Assembly (NCBI RefSeq): GCF_029542785.1 | Contig: NC_083370.1 | Span: 2,044,001-2,108,000, forward strand | Length of the DNA: 64,000 bases | Reading direction: 5' to 3' | Origin: Malassezia japonica | Taxonomy: Eukaryota; Basidiomycota; Malasseziomycetes; Malasseziales; Malasseziaceae | Shown here: positions 19,283-28,796 of the stretch, in pieces | How the letters are laid out: every line of letters begins with the position of its first letter | Position numbering within the stretch: position 1 is the first letter of the stretch | Position numbers and translations under genes: made by a program | Notes under the pieces: model-generated | The model's database searches: none | Told to the model about the DNA's origin: nothing | What the model saw: only the letters and a program-made list of their open reading frames with translations

Positions 19283-19751
19283 ATGAGCGACCGCGCGCCG
19301 GTGCCGGTGTCGGACGCGTCGACGACGCTATTGCTCAAGTACAGCAAGACGACGCTCTTTCTGACCGTTGTGCTGAGCACCACGAGCCTCACAGAGCTCA
19401 AAGCGCGCGCACTCGCTGCGCTGGCCGACGCCGCGCAGCCCGAGGACCCCGAACTGCGCCGCCCGTTTGCCGAGGCGACGCCGGAGGACGTGCAGGTGTA
19501 CGTTGCGGATACCACGGACGGCGACGAGGCGCAGTACACGCCGCTCGAGAATACCGCGTCCGGCAAGGCGCCGAGCGCAAAAGACGGCAGCGTGCGCCTG
19601 GACGCCTTGGCGCTCGAGGACTGCCAGGTGCTCTACCTGGGCTTTCGGCGCGACGGCCAAGGTACGTTTCGAGGCTGACGCAGACGCGCCGAGCGCGCCA
19701 AGTGTACAGCTGCCCTCGTTCCACGACGAGGCCGAGATGGAGGAGATGTAG
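19283..19751 (+). CDS. Small conserved-looking protein of unknown function
   Basis: Two exons, 19283-19669 and 19692-19751, joined across a 22-nt intron (gtacgt to ctgacgcag). The product is about 148 residues: a Ser/Thr start, a beta-strand-like TTLLLKYSKTTLFLTVVLST with a following helix (LTELKARALAAL), and an acidic end (FHDEAEMEEM). The strand-helix opening and the later DCQVLYLGFRRDGQ resemble a ubiquitin-like fold, but this is only an impression. The start was placed at the ATG in the good context CACAATGAGC. An in-frame ATG 42 bases upstream (19241) lies only 20 bases after the previous stop and would add 14 residues. Family not recognised. Confidence 0.6.
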
Positions 19752-19771
19752 CCTTGTATAGCCTATGACAT

Positions 19772-20264
19772 CTACTTCTGGAGGCGCGACACCACCGGGT
19801 TCGTCTTCTCGTGGATCTGGGGCTTGCCGGCAGGCGAGCCGGGGATCGACTTGACGAGGTTGAGCTGGTCGAGCACACACTTGTTCAGCGGGCGCTCCTG
19901 TTTCCGGCAGGGCATAAACTCCTGGTTGTTCATCTCGAGGCACTTCCAGTGCGCCTCCCACTCGCTCGCGCACTTGTCGTTGAGCCTGTTGATGCTGGGG
20001 TCAGTCACGTCTCACGTACAGGTCCTGCGCACAGCGCGTCACTCTTCGGCCCTCCTTCAGGCAGTGCTCGGGGTCACGGTTCTCTGCCTTGCAAAGCATA
20101 AAGTCTTCGTTGTAGTCTTTGCAGAACTGGCCCATGAAAAAGCTCACCGACTTAAGCGGCGCGGAAGTCGTGCCCACCTCATCGACCTTGGGCACGTCCT
20201 TCGGCCAGGGCATGGGCTCGACATACGCAAAGCTGGGGTTCTTGGCCTCACGGTGCGTCGCCAT
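19772..20264 (-). CDS. Respiratory complex I subunit NDUFA8-like (twin CHCH)
   Basis: Accessory subunit of NADH:ubiquinone oxidoreductase on the intermembrane-space side. Exons on the minus strand: 20020-20264 and 19772-19994, separated by a 25-nt intron. Cysteine pairs with nine-residue spacing are visible: FCKDYNEDFMLCKAE, CLKEGRRVTRC, then after the splice KCASEWEAHWKCLE and CRKQERPLNKC. This matches the duplicated CX9C arrangement of NDUFA8. There is no presequence, as expected for Mia40 import. The start MATHREAKNP is the first Met. The gene converges on the small unknown gene (20 bases apart) and is divergent from the PPR gene (96 bases). Confidence 0.92.
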
Positions 20265-20360
20265 TCTCAGATCCCCTACGCAAACCAAATGGTCGCTCGG
20301 TGATACGTCGCCCGCGCCGCCCCCGTGCTAAGAATTAGTCAGCGGCAGAACCGGCTGCTT

Positions 20361-21794
20361 ATGCTCGACGTGGTGCGCGGCGTGCGGAGCGTGAGCTGGC
20401 GTGCCGGTTATGCCACCGTCGCCGGGAGGCACGCGGCGCGACGGGAGAAGAAGAAGAAGGATGCACCGCCCGAGACCGTCGTCAATTTTCGCAACATGCA
20501 GCGGCGGCGCGGCGGCGAATTTCGCACCGACACGCGCTTCACGCCGCATGAAAAAGGACGGGGGGTGCCGAGCTTGCGCGAGCATCTGTACAAGGCATCG
20601 CACGAGGTCGCAGAGCTCGCCAAGGGCGCAGACCCTGCGACTGCGTTCCACGACGCACACGCCAAACTCCAGACACGCATGGACGAATGGCACGCCATCG
20701 CTCGCCGCATTCGCATGGCCGACCACGACGCAGACTTCCAGCCGCAGCATGCCGCGGCCGCGTGGAACCAAGTAATCCTCCTCGCAGTCAAGGCGGGCAT
20801 GCCGAGCGCCGCATGGCGCACGTACTGCGAGATGAAACGCGCTCATGTACGCCCGACCGCACGCACCTACGCAGGCTACTTTGCGGCGCTCACGGCCATG
20901 GTGCGCTCGCACAAGGTCGACGTCAAGGTTTCGGGCTCGTGGATCGAGCACCTGCCAAAGCTCTACGACGGCCTCGAGCAGATCCACGAGGCGGGCGCCT
21001 CGGTCAACCTGCCGGACCTCGACGTGTTTGGCACGCCCGCAGAGAGCGCGACAGGCGGCACGCTGCGTCCGTCCGTGGCCAAGAGCAAGTCGCGCGTCGT
21101 CCGCGAAATGCTCAAGGATCCCCAGGCGGTCGTTGCGGCGTACAGCGCATACATCTCGCTGCTCTTTGCGCTGCAGCGCCCAGACGAGGCGCTGGCCGTG
21201 TGGGACTCGGTGTGCCCAGACCCTTATCCCGGGCGCCGGATGGAAGAGACGGTGCCGCGCCTGCCGCGGCGCTACTTTGCCACCGCACAGACCTACACGG
21301 CCATCCTGCGCGATTTGGGCACGTGCCGAATGCCGCTCAAGGCCAAGCAGCAGGCGATCCAGGACATTTGGGCGCGCTGGCAGTACGATATCCTCCAAAC
21401 GACACGCGCACACTCGGCCAAGGGCGGCGAGATCCTCGATGCCAAGGCGGTCAAGACGCTGGTGTGGACACTCGCGATCGGCCACCCTCCTACGGCCAAA
21501 AAGAGCATTTGCGCGCTGCTCGGAACGTATTGTGGCGTCGCCTTTACACGCACCCCGGCAGGGATCCGGTACTCGGTGCCGTCGACCTGGAACGCAATTC
21601 CATTTACGATCCCGGCGCTGCTGGTCGATGTCCTCGCGTTCTTTGACCGCGAGCAGATGTACGCCCATGTCCTCGACTGCTACGAGCACGCGATGGCTAC
21701 CAAGTCCGAGAAAGGCGCCGTCAACCCCGAGAGCATCCCCGAAGCGATGCACCATGTACGAGTAGCACAAGAAAAGCTCGCAGAGCACCTATAG
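20361..21794 (+). CDS. Mitochondrial pentatricopeptide-repeat-like protein
   Basis: An intronless ORF of 477 residues from the ATG at 20361; a longer frame upstream begins only with GTG. The N-terminus (MLDVVRGVRSVSWRAGYATV) is basic and amphipathic, and KKKK follows, in keeping with mitochondrial import. PPR-type helical hairpins are clear in AAAWNQVILLAVKAGMPSAA followed by WRTYCEMKRAHVRPTARTYA, and again in YISLLFALQRPDEALAVWD and AQTYTAILRDLG. PPR proteins bind organellar RNA, so a role in mitochondrial mRNA or mitoribosome function is likely but unproven. Its stop is six bases from the convergent JJJ1-type gene. Confidence 0.8.
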   Translation: MLDVVRGVRSVSWRAGYATVAGRHAARREKKKKDAPPETVVNFRNMQRRRGGEFRTDTRFTPHEKGRGVPSLREHLYKASHEVAELAKGADPATAFHDAHAKLQTRMDEWHAIARRIRMADHDADFQPQHAAAAWNQVILLAVKAGMPSAAWRTYCEMKRAHVRPTARTYAGYFAALTAMVRSHKVDVKVSGSWIEHLPKLYDGLEQIHEAGASVNLPDLDVFGTPAESATGGTLRPSVAKSKSRVVREMLKDPQAVVAAYSAYISLLFALQRPDEALAVWDSVCPDPYPGRRMEETVPRLPRRYFATAQTYTAILRDLGTCRMPLKAKQQAIQDIWARWQYDILQTTRAHSAKGGEILDAKAVKTLVWTLAIGHPPTAKKSICALLGTYCGVAFTRTPAGIRYSVPSTWNAIPFTIPALLVDVLAFFDREQMYAHVLDCYEHAMATKSEKGAVNPESIPEAMHHVRVAQEKLAEHL

Positions 21795-21800
21795 ATACCA

Positions 21801-24053
21801 CTACTTCTTTTTCCGGCGGGACATTGACTCGGCAGCCGCGTGGCCCGTCTCGCGGATATGCGCAAAGAGCTTGGAGCGCGACTGGAAGCCGCTGTGGCAC
21901 ACGTTGCACTTTTCGGGGCCGCCGTCGCCGCTGCGCTTGGAGCGCTTCTTTTTCTTGGCTTGCTCGGCCTCGCCGGCGGCCTTTAGGGCGAGCACCTTTT
22001 CTTCCAGCGTAAAGAGATGGTGGTCGACGCTGTGCGGCGTGAGGAGACGCACGGCCTCAGCGAGGCGTAGCAGGTACTCGTCGTTCCGCCCGCTGGGGCC
22101 CTCGCAGGTATAGATGCGCTCGGCCAATGCATCGAGCGGCTCGGCGCCCACAAACGCCTTATTGTCGGGCAGGCCGACATACACGAGCGCCTCGGGGATC
22201 AGCACCTGGTCCTCGGACGAGGCGCTCGCTTCTACGTCGGACGCCACGCCCCAGATCGGCGCCTGCATCGCCGTGTAGCCGTTCTTTTCGCGGTGGTCGA
22301 GGTACGCACGCACTTCTGTCGCGTGCGCAGGATCAATGGTATAGCTGATGCCCCACACAATATCGCCTTCGGGGGCCTCGTCGGCATCGGGCAGCTTGCG
22401 CCAGTCCTCGGACTTGACCAGCGTCACGACACGCCCTGGGCGCTCGGGCGTGCCGCGGTGGTCCTCCGAGTGCTGCGCAAAGCGGCGCGCAAAGCCGCGG
22501 ATAAAACCGGGGGTATAGCCGATAGCATGCGGCGGCGGCTTAAAGATCAGTGAGCCGTACCCAAAGATGTCGAACGAGCCTTCGGGCGGCGTGGGGAAGC
22601 GCGGCAACTCGGCGAGGTGCGGCAGCTTCTCGGCAAGGGCCTTGGCAGCAGCGTCGGCCTTGGCAGCCTTTTCCTCGGCCGCTTTGCGTGCGGCGACCTT
22701 CGCAGCGGGTTCCTCGTCCTCGCCGAGGGCCGCACGCATCTTCTTCTCCATCTTTTTCTTCTTCTTGTCTTTCTTGCGGGGCGCCGCAACTTCTTCGTCG
22801 CTCTGGGGCTCGTCGAGCGCCAGCGACGCAGTGTCCTCCGCGAGTGCGTCGCCTAGCAGCTCGTCCTCCTCGAGCATCTCGCGCTGCAGACGCTGCACTT
22901 CCTTCTTGTGCTTCTTGCTCCGCTCGTGGTTCTCCCACGCAGCCTGCGTCTGGAACCGCTTGTTGCACGCGACACAGTCCAGGCCTTCTTCTTCCAGCTC
23001 CTCGTCGCTACCGACGCTCGGCGGCGCGTCGCTGTCGTACGACTCGCCGCTGCTAAAGTCAGACGCCCACTCCGCCTGGGGCTCGGCCGCCATCTGCCAG
23101 CTCTGCGCCTGGAACGAGGCCGCCTCCTGGCGCTTGGCTTCCTGGCGCTTGGCCGCCTCGGCCTTGCGCCGCTTTTCTTCTTCGGCAGCCAGAGGGGCGT
23201 TGTCGGCCTGCTTCGCCTGGTACGCCTTGAATCGGGGGTCGCGGCGGCGGATAAAGACAGCCAGCGCACGGATGGCGTCGTTGTACTCGCGCCGTGCAGC
23301 ATCGCGCGCACGCTTGTTGTCTTTCTCCATCAGGCGCTTCACGCGGCGGTCCTGTGCATCGCGCAGGTCGTACTTGTCTTTCCACGCAAAGTTTTTGCGG
23401 CTCGAAAAGTTCGTCCAGAACTGGTAGAACTGGCGCACGTCGCGGCGACCGCTCTCATCCACGTACGGCGTGTTCGGATGACCGAAACCGACGTACCAGT
23501 ACGCATCGTCCCGGTCCGGATCCGCAAAGTCGTTTTCGTGCTCTTCGCCAGGATAGGGCGCAGCGACGCGGTCCTCTTCGGCGATCAACGCAAAGAGGCG
23601 CCGGTAGGTTCCGTAGAACGACGATTCCGAGTCGCTGAGGTCCTTGGCGATTGACGGCGAGTAGAAACGCAGCAGGTGCGCGACGCCGACGCCGGGCGCG
23701 GACGACGTCGCTTTCGGCGCCGCACCGCCGGAGCGGAAGAAGCGGAACTTGGCATCCACGTCCTCTTCGACATCCTCCTCCATGCCATGGATCAGGCGGT
23801 CGCGATTCTGGTCGTACCATGCACGCTCCGTCTCGTCGGACAGGACCTCGTACGCTTCTTGGAGCTTGTTAAACTTCTTGTTCGCCTCCAGCTCATTGCC
23901 GGGATTCTTGTCGGGGTGTAGGCGCAGCGCAAGCTTACGGTACGCTTTGCGAATCACTTCTGCAGATTCATTCTGGTCGACTTCCAACAGCTCATAGTAG
24001 TCCACAAACACATCGGCGTCCTGCGCCACCTCACTCGACTGCCGCGCTCCCAT
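21801..24053 (-). CDS. JJJ1: JJJ1/DNAJC21-type co-chaperone with an inserted ChaC gamma-glutamylcyclotransferase domain
   Basis: One uninterrupted ORF of 750 residues. Residues about 18-85 are a J domain with HPD at 46-48. The family middle region follows (AYWYVGFGHPNTPYV, FYQFWTNFSSRKNFAW), then a long charged coiled region and a C2H2 finger at about 359-385 (CVACNKRFQTQAAWENHERS). These define Jjj1, which works with Rei1 and Hsp70 to recycle factors from pre-60S ribosomes in the cytoplasm. Residues about 494-688 are a full ChaC domain: FDIFGYGSLIF, RRFAQHSEDHRGTPERPGRV, the catalytic-Glu motif DHREKNGY, and GPSGRNDEYLLRLAEAV. Such enzymes split glutathione into 5-oxoproline and Cys-Gly. The usual second zinc finger (CNVCHSGFQSRSKLFAHIRE) closes the protein at about 716-738. 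The start is the first ATG; a GTG lies nine codons upstream. Confidence 0.92.
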   Translation of the reverse strand: MGARQSSEVAQDADVFVDYYELLEVDQNESAEVIRKAYRKLALRLHPDKNPGNELEANKKFNKLQEAYEVLSDETERAWYDQNRDRLIHGMEEDVEEDVDAKFRFFRSGGAAPKATSSAPGVGVAHLLRFYSPSIAKDLSDSESSFYGTYRRLFALIAEEDRVAAPYPGEEHENDFADPDRDDAYWYVGFGHPNTPYVDESGRRDVRQFYQFWTNFSSRKNFAWKDKYDLRDAQDRRVKRLMEKDNKRARDAARREYNDAIRALAVFIRRRDPRFKAYQAKQADNAPLAAEEEKRRKAEAAKRQEAKRQEAASFQAQSWQMAAEPQAEWASDFSSGESYDSDAPPSVGSDEELEEEGLDCVACNKRFQTQAAWENHERSKKHKKEVQRLQREMLEEDELLGDALAEDTASLALDEPQSDEEVAAPRKKDKKKKKMEKKMRAALGEDEEPAAKVAARKAAEEKAAKADAAAKALAEKLPHLAELPRFPTPPEGSFDIFGYGSLIFKPPPHAIGYTPGFIRGFARRFAQHSEDHRGTPERPGRVVTLVKSEDWRKLPDADEAPEGDIVWGISYTIDPAHATEVRAYLDHREKNGYTAMQAPIWGVASDVEASASSEDQVLIPEALVYVGLPDNKAFVGAEPLDALAERIYTCEGPSGRNDEYLLRLAEAVRLLTPHSVDHHLFTLEEKVLALKAAGEAEQAKKKKRSKRSGDGGPEKCNVCHSGFQSRSKLFAHIRETGHAAAESMSRRKKK

Positions 24054-24106
24054 CGCGCAAGGCGCGTTAGAAACCTCCACGTCGAAATTTGCCCCATTTC
24101 TCCACT

Positions 24107-25292
24107 ATGGAAGCAGCGCGGCGATCGGCGCAGCAGCAGCTGTGCTTGGCATACAATGCACGGCTCGTGCCCAACTCGCCGTTGTTTCCGTGGCCAGATG
24201 CACGGCGGCTGTTGGCTGCACAGGAAGGACTAGACGAGGCGCTGTTTGGAGACGTGCAAGGAGCAGAGGCCACCGAAGAGTACGACCGTGCGTTTCTCAA
24301 GCACCTCGTCGCGCGCACGGAGCGCGCGATTAGCAACGCATCCGAGGACGACGAGGCGTACCTCGGCGTCCCGCGGCAGGACTGGGCGGTGAACGAGGCG
24401 CTGCTGGAGCGATACGTCGAACTCGTCTCGCTCCCACAGAATGTAACGTACGTTGCCTTGCTCACCCAGCGTCTGCGGGCTGCCGGTGCCGAAAGCGATC
24501 TATATGCGCCACTACTTTCCGGTGCCGAATGCGCCCGCGCATCCTGTCTTCGGTCCTTGCGATGCGGTGACGCTGCGTGAAGAGGGCGTAGCCATTTCTA
24601 TGGGCACGACCGGGCTCAAGACATGGGAGGCGAGCTTCCGTCTCGGTGCGCATATCGTCCAGGAGCAGGAGCAGTGGTGCCGGGATGGCGAGCGGATCGT
24701 CGAGCTCGGAAGCGGTGCTGGATTCCTCGGCATGCTGTGTGCCCGCCTTCTCCAGCAGCACCACACGCAAGCAGAGCTGTACCTCACGGATGTCGCAGGA
24801 AACGTCATGGACCGCCTGCGCGAGACAGCGCAGATCAGTATGTCATTACGCTAATGTACAGATGATATGCATGCGAATCCCCACGTGCATCTCGAAGCAC
24901 TCAACTGGCTCGACGTGGCCGATGCGGCGTCGGATGCAGCTGCGCTCTTGCGCGAAGCGAATGCGACACGCGTCATTGCAGCGGACGTCGTATACGACCC
25001 AGCGCTGGTCGGACCCCTTACGGATGCCTTGCGCGCAGCGCTGCTGGGAGATGGCCATCACACCGATGCAAAGCCGTTTGCGCTCGTCTCGAGCACGGTC
25101 CGCAATCCGACGACCTACCAGTCGTTTCTGGATGCCCTCCACGAGCGGGGCATGCAGTGGCACACGGTCGATCCCGGCACGCCGGCCTGGCCGCAGCAGG
25201 ACAGAGAGCCGCTGCCGCTCTTCCCGTCAGCACACGATCCCGAGCTGGGCGGAAAGGTGTCCATTGTCCATATCCAGCTCGTCGCTCAGTGA
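24107..25292 (+). CDS. FAM86/EEF2KMT-like protein-lysine methyltransferase
   Basis: Exons: 24107-24447, 24470-24838 and 24863-25292. The N-terminal helical part ends RYVELVSLPQN. The second exon gives the family block GTTGLKTWEASFRLG and the SAM-binding motif IVELGSGAGFLGMLCARL. The third continues with ALNWLD and the post-I motif VIAADVVYDPALVGPL, typical of class I lysine methyltransferases. This matches the FAM86 family (yeast Efm3), which methylates elongation factor 2. The 22-nt and 24-nt introns are needed to join three frames. Its start is only 53 bases from the divergent JJJ1-ChaC start, and its last seven bases overlap the 3' end of the convergent MRM2 gene. Confidence 0.87.
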
Positions 25293-26201
25293 CGATACCC
25301 TAGGCATACCCAGTACTGTTCGCGGCTGCCTGTGCGGCTCGCATCCATCTTTTCAGAGCGCACGACCTTAAAGTGCTTCGCTAGCACTTCGCGGCGGAAC
25401 TCGTCGGCCTCAGCACTCATAAAGTACTTGCACACAAACACCGACGGCAGGTCCTGTGTCGGCGTCGACTTCGACGGACGGCCCGTGGCGTCCGGCGTCG
25501 GCCGCAGCATGGCTTGGCAAAAATTAAAAGCTGCTTCGCACAGGTCCAACGACGCCTGCGAGTCGCGGATCACATTGCCAGACGTGTTTGCTTGGTCAGT
25601 GCGCACGAACCTACCCATCATGTCGCTCAGCACGACGTCGACGTGAGAATCCTGGCCTTGCTCGGCCACCAGCATCCTGAGTGCATGGCGTGTGCTCTCC
25701 TCTGTAAAGTCGCCTTGCATGAACTGGACATTGGGCAGCGACGCTTGGAGAGGAAGCAGGTCCAAGGCATATAGACGCGTCGACGCGCATGTCTGTAGCA
25801 CCGCCTGACACCATCCACCCGGCGCAGCACCCAGGTCCACGACTGCGCGGCCGGGCCGCAAGAGGGGGTACTTTTCTGCTAGCTGTACAAGTTTGTATGC
25901 TGAGCGCGACACAAAACCAGAGCCATCATCCCTGCGTTTGCGTACATACTGCGTCAGCTTACTGCTGCGCACGTACCTCGTCACGACGCTGTCTGTTCAA
26001 GTCTGGGGCGGTTAATTTTCACCACAACGGCCACTTACAATTGGCTGACGATCCCCCGCGTCGCGTCGAAGCAGGGCGAAGAATGAATGCTGCGGGGCGG
26101 TCACGTAGACCTCTATGCAAACAGGGCAAATAAAATAGGGTTGTACATGCCTCAGGACGTTGCAGCCAAACAGCATACGCGCTTGCTGCCCGTCGGAACA
26201 T
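25286..26201 (-). CDS. MRM2: FtsJ-type 2'-O-ribose methyltransferase, mitochondrial Mrm2-like
   Basis: Exons on the minus strand: 26039-26201, 25977-26002 and 25286-25948; introns are 36 and 28 nt. The spliced protein begins MFRRAASAYAVWLQRPEACT, an Arg/Ala-rich presequence, then SSANYLNRQRRDEYVRKRR, the start of the methyltransferase. FtsJ signatures follow: SRSAYKLVQL, VVDLGAAPGGWCQAV (SAM site), LSDMMGRF and CKYFM with the downstream E/K-type residues. Mrm2 methylates a uridine of the mitochondrial large rRNA. The 26-nt middle exon is required to reach the presequence. The first exon is the least certain part; a further intron there cannot be excluded. Confidence 0.85.
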
Positions 26202-26683
26202 TGTGGGGTACTCCACGCTGTCTGTCTGGCGCTAATGAAACGCGCTTCCTTCGCTTATTATGCACGATGGAGAGAGGGCTGCTGCGCATGGGACTTATAC
26301 CCCAACGTTGCCATGCAGGAATCCTTCCGATCGATTGGCCTGGCGTTAAGATTGGCTTATGAAAGACACATCGAAACAACAATATTGCATATCTCTACTA
26401 TAATGAGGCCTTTATATTGGCCACGCGTCGTTTCGGTTCCGACAGCGCGTGACCCAATCTGCACCTGTCAGCTGCAGCCAACAGGAGGGATGACCCAAGT
26501 AGGTCTATTTTCCTGTTCACCCGGCATCCCCCACAGGTGTTATTATTTTTTCCCTGGAAGGCGCAGCTGCGGGGCATTTTAGGCGTGCATACAGGGAAGA
26601 AGGGCAACTCTGGCTCGCTCATAAAAGCAACGGGGGTACTCAGTCCTCTTGCTACACCGGTCCGCGCGATACCTGGCACAACC
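26202..26683. other. Promoter region of the MFS sugar transporter
   Basis: About 480 bases without a supported gene. A TATA-like element (cataaaag, 26620-26627) lies 64 bases before the transporter ATG. The region also holds the 5' end of the divergent MRM2-like gene. Confidence 0.4.
26620..26627 (+). promoter_or_regulatory. TATA-like element of the sugar transporter
   Basis: CATAAAAG, 64 bases upstream of the start codon; the surrounding bases are mixed in composition, so the element stands out moderately. Confidence 0.4.
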
Positions 26684-28652
26684 ATGTCGGCTACTCCGGA
26701 AAAAAAAGTGGATGAATTTGGTGACAGCTACAAGCGCAGCCAAAATGAAGTTCTGTTCAACACTAGGGAGGCCGTTCTGAAGGAGGCTGGCGAGGTATGT
26801 TTTTTCTTTGGGGGAAAAATAACTAACACGTCAGGACGATAACGCCTTGGAGCACTCGGTCAACGTCCGCCTTGCCAACCCCCTCTTGGGTCTTCCTTTT
26901 GAAAAGATTGATGCGGATGTGTCCGACTTTGCTGCTACGCATGGCCTCGAAGAATACCGCGAAGTCCTGCTCAAGGGCGCGCTGTGCGCCCAGGCGCAGG
27001 CCTCGGGCGACTACGAGTCGATTACGCTCCTCACCGAGGAGGACCGTGCCGCTCTGCGCCACGAGAAGGAGCACCGCTGGTCGCAGCCCTTCACGCTCTA
27101 CTGGCTCGCGATCTGCTGCAGTGTCGCTGCTGCCGTACAGGGTGCCGACGAGTCGGTCATCAACGGTGCGCTGCTCTTCTTCCCGGTTCAGTTTGGTATT
27201 GGCTGTTCCAAGGGCAGCAATGATCCACTCTGCACCCCTGATAAAATCGAGCGTGACCAGTGGCTCGTTGGTCTGGTTGCTGCTGCGCCCTACATTGCTT
27301 GCGCCTTCCTTGGCTGCTGGCTCACCCAACCTCTGAATGCTATGTTCGGTCGTCGTGGTACTATCTTCCTTACTTCTTTCCTCAGCTTTGCCTCGTGCAT
27401 CTGGCAGGGTGTTACCAACTCGTGGAGACACATGTTCATTGCTCGTCTTGTTCTCGGTCTTGGTATCGGCCCCAAGTCGGCTACGGTTCCCATGTTTGCG
27501 GCTGAGTGCACTCCTCCTGCCATTCGTGGTGCTCTGACTATGCAATGGCAGACTTGGACTGCGTTCGGTATCATGCTTGGTTATGCTGCTGATCTAGTTC
27601 TCTACCATGTTCCCATCAGGGTTCCTCACATCACTGGTCTGAACTGGCGCCTGATGATGGGAAGTGCTGCTATCCCTGCCCTTTTCGTCATGGTTCAAGT
27701 GATGTTCTGCCCCGAGTCGCCCCGTTGGCTCATGAAGAAGGGCAAGTACCAGCAGGCTATGCAGTCGTTCCTGCGCCTTCGCAACACGCCGCTGCTTGCT
27801 GCTCGTGACCTCTACTTTGCCCACTGCATGCTGCAGGAGGAGGAGAAGATCCGCCGTTCTAAGGGTCCTTTCCCCTTCTTGGAGCTGTTCACTGTCCCCC
27901 GTAACCTGCGTGCCACGATCGGTGCTACGATTGTCATGTTCGGCCAGCAGTTCTGTGGTGTGAATGTCATTGCCTACTACTCGAGCTCCATCATCAAAAA
28001 TGTGGCTAACGCTTCTGACATCAACGCCCTGCTCGGTAGCTGGGGCTTCGGTATGCTCAACTTCCTCTTTGCCATTCCTGCCTGGTACACGATTGACACG
28101 TTCGGTCGCCGCAATCTTCTGCTGGTTACGCTTCCATTCATGGCCATTTTTCTTCTGATTACTGGGTTTGCCTTCTGGATTCCGAGCGAACAGACTGATG
28201 CCAAGCTTGGCGTGGTGCTGATGGGCATTTACGCTTACGCTTGCTTCTACTCGCCCGGTTTTGGTCCCGTTCCGTTCACCTACGCAGCCGAGGCCTTCCC
28301 CCTCTACATCCGTGAGCTTGGTATGACGTACTCGACGGTCGTACTGTGGTTCTTCAACTCGGTGCTTGCCATTACCTGGTTCCGTATGGAGGAGGTGTTC
28401 AAGCCCCAAGGTGCCTTTGGCTGGTACGCCGCTTGGTGTGTAATTCTGTGGATCCTCACCTTCTTCCTTCTCCCCGAGACCAAGGCCCTCACTCTGGAGG
28501 AGCTCGACATTGTGTTCAGTGTGCCGACCAAGAAGCACGCCAGCTACCAATTCCGCCAGATTCCCTACTATATCAAGCGCAACATCCTCTTCCAGAAAGG
28601 CGCCAAGAAGGAGCAGCTGTACACCCTGGAGGACAGCGTGAACCGTGCTTAA
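26684..28652 (+). CDS. MFS sugar (inositol/hexose-type) proton symporter
   Basis: Exons 26684-26794 and 26835-28652 across a 40-nt intron. The protein is about 642 residues. A long cytosolic N-terminus precedes a 12-helix sugar-porter fold. Signatures include the loop with NAMFGRRGTIF, PESPRWLMKKGKYQQAMQSF after helix 6, FGQQFCGVNVIAYYSSSII in helix 7, DTFGRRNLL, FGPVPFTYAAEAFPLYIREL and PETKALTLEELDIVFSVPT at the end. The C-terminal tail (YYIKRNILFQKGAKKEQLYT) is typical of a filamentous-fungal subgroup of plasma-membrane sugar transporters. The exact sugar cannot be read from the sequence; inositol and hexoses are both possible. Confidence 0.88.
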
Positions 28653-28796
28653 TATCTCATTCACTTCCCCTTTCCCCGCGCATCGCTTATACCTTTACCT
28701 GCTGGTTTACAGATTCAGCGGTGCGCATTTATAAATCCCAGTAGAGTCTAGTCACTTTGAAAGCCATGATTTCATGTGGAGGATCGCACGGCCGCC

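Noticed and set aside
23992..24053. Possible N-myristoylation signal (MGARQSSE) on the JJJ1-ChaC protein
   Set aside because: The G-x-x-x-S pattern fits a loose consensus, but such matches are frequent and nothing else suggests membrane attachment.
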